A stretch of DNA of 64,000 nt from Phialophora verrucosa. Taxonomy: Eukaryota; Ascomycota; Eurotiomycetes; Chaetothyriales; Herpotrichiellaceae. The notes below the pieces were generated by a model, which was given only the letters and a program-made list of their open reading frames with translations, was not told the origin of the DNA and searched no databases. Of this stretch, positions 62,413 through 64,000 are shown piece after piece (within the stretch, counting starts at the first letter, position 1; each line of letters opens with the position of its first letter). A program made the translations under genes and the position numbers. The stretch lies in NCBI GenBank assembly GCA_002099365.1, contig MSED01000005.1, positions 434,001 to 498,000 on the forward strand. Reading direction: 5' to 3'.

Positions 62413-64000
62413 GGTTATAGAGGGCCCAGTATGTCAGAGGCGGACAGAACGAGATTCGTGAAATTGGGGGGGTCGCGCGTTGAGGTGTGAACGGGTTGCG
62501 GTTCGAAGCACAAGGCACTGAGGGCCACTCACCAGAAAGGAAAGGCGCAGAACCCGGCGAAGTCACCTGCAAAATCAAGCTTGCCTGGTTTGGCGGGTCT
62601 GACTAGACAGCCCACCGAAGCCACAAGCCATCTTTCTCACCTCCCTTTCACCGGTTCCTTCTGTGCTTGGTTTCCTGACTGGTTTGCCATGCGATGGCTT
62701 CGTCTTCCTTTCGGTCGAGACTGGAATCCTCGCTGATGCATCCTCTGTGCTCGCTATGTCTCCGCAGTTTAGAGTTCCTTTTGCTGCTGGATCTCGCTAC
62801 GACCAAGACCCCAGTCAAGCCATCCGTCTGCCGTCATTCGCCTCTGGGGCAAATTGCTCCTACTTTCGGAAAGATTCATATATGGATCATGCGTGAGCCT
62901 CAGCCCTCCTGAGGGCTCAGGAAGTAGGCACAATCTAAATAACCGCGAATTTGCCTCAGGTATTGGAGACGTGTGACTCGTATTTTCTCACATCATTCCG
63001 GATTCCCATTTGATGCCCAAATCGCAAGCACAATTGTGACAGCTGCCCGCCTCGGTGGTTTCTCTAGCTACCACTTCAATTTCGACGTCGGCGCGGGAAT
63101 GGTCGTTTTCGCCGACATGGAACCATTCGAGAGCGGCATACTGCATAGTATACTGGATTGGTGCTCATCCGGGCCGTGGTACCTCGTCTACTGTGGTAAG
63201 GTGCAGGTTGCAAGTGCCACGAGGCAAGCCGTCCTGCAGGCTAGAGACAAAGTGTGGAGGCCCGAAGGATCTGGATTCAGTGAGCCGCCGGCCTGAAAAG
63301 GGATCCTCATCCAAGGTTCGTGTTAGGCTAGCTCGATCCTCTCGGGCACACCCATGGTCCTGGGCAGCTGGTTCGTCCATTAGCGAGGCCACACCGCTTG
63401 TACAGCCAGAAGCGTAGTTGATTTCTGCAGGACTCACAGAACAGGATCTGTGCAAATTTCTGTTGAGCTTGGAGGCTGAGACGATATTCACTTTAAGAAC
63501 AAATGACGAGGCTGGAACTTGTTGACCGGACTCCGAGAATTGCTAGCAACCAAATTCGCACAGTATGCTGCAGAACAGTCCTTCCCCGGATTTCAGATGT
63601 GCAACCCCATGCTGCTTTGCCTTGGTATTGCAGTCTCACTGTGTCACCTTCGTATGTTACGTGGTCGCACTGCGTAGGGGCTGTGTGTGAGCATCCAACG
63701 CGGCTCGTGAAATGATGGTGGTGGTCAGAACACCGCGTATACGATTCGATGGGAGGTACGGGTGCCTGGCATAAAGCTGCTGATGTTATCGGCCTGGGTA
63801 AGCAACCGAAAATATCTTGCCAATCGAGTATGCTCATTTCTATCCCCGCCGGGTGCGCTGTCAGTACGCCGTAGGAGAGTGATATTCCCCTGTGGCTTTG
63901 TCGCATCGTTCCAACATCAGCACACAAAGTACAGGCGTCAGCCGTGGTCGAGAACAAGCACAGCGCTATCGATAAACTATCTCGTCTCCTGCAGAACTGC
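62413..64000. other. Right-end region without a supported gene
   Basis: The last 1.6 kb has several open frames, but those of more than 100 codons begin with GTG or TTG and none resembles a protein family. It contains the lsb5 promoter on the left. Gene starts may lie beyond the window. Confidence 0.5.

Noticed and set aside
63493..63957. A 154-codon minus-strand frame at the right edge
   Set aside because: It starts at TTG, has no family resemblance and a composition typical of random sequence.

Overview
The window is nuclear DNA of a filamentous ascomycete (Pezizomycotina). Protein coding genes carry short GT-AG introns (about 40-150 nt), sit on both strands in no operon-like order, and encode typical fungal housekeeping proteins. 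The style suggests Eurotiomycetes, perhaps a black yeast relative (Chaetothyriales), but that is an inference from general resemblance. I found no rRNA, no tRNA I can defend, no transposon and no CRISPR array.

Layout. 1-9.2 kb: a left-truncated PP4 regulatory subunit (Psy2/SMEK), a wax-synthase-type MBOAT acyltransferase, an ALKBH6-type dioxygenase and a polysaccharide-deacetylase-fold hydrolase that end 13 bp apart tail to tail, and an LRR-like protein. 9.2-15.3 kb: a gene-poor stretch with a strong hairpin, then an NAD(P)-dependent aldehyde/ketone reductase and a Fax-like GST-fold protein. 15.3-25.5 kb: an isoprenylcysteine methyltransferase (Ste14), the RNase P/MRP subunit Pop3, and a giant ubiquitin protease of about 2540 residues. 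25.4-33.1 kb: a small possible membrane-anchored protein, a flavoprotein/F-box/ankyrin-like fusion, a SIRT5-like sirtuin and an orphan membrane glycoprotein. 33.4-36.7 kb: a divergent pair of secreted cysteine-rich proteins sharing one new-looking six-cysteine motif. 37.7-43 kb: the karyogamy protein Kar5 and a transcription-factor-domain protein without a visible zinc cluster. 43.4-53 kb: an acylated-looking MGC protein with an in-frame TAG directly upstream of TFIIE-alpha, then Bet1, Zds1/2 and an Age2-type ArfGAP. 53.9-62.4 kb: an FAD monooxygenase, MsrB, the no-go-decay nuclease Cue2, an NTF2-like protein and the VHS/GAT protein Lsb5. The last 1.6 kb shows no gene I can support.

Most genes are independent housekeeping functions (vesicle traffic: Bet1, Age2, Lsb5; RNA: Pop3, Cue2, TFIIE-alpha; ubiquitin and cell cycle: USP, Zds, Psy2). 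The most unusual content is the cysteine-motif pair at 33.4-36.7 kb, then the diverged flavoprotein fusion at 26.6-28.4 kb and the TAG-interrupted gene that abuts TFIIE-alpha. Gene models were spliced by hand; exon lengths sum to multiples of three in each model given with intron coordinates.
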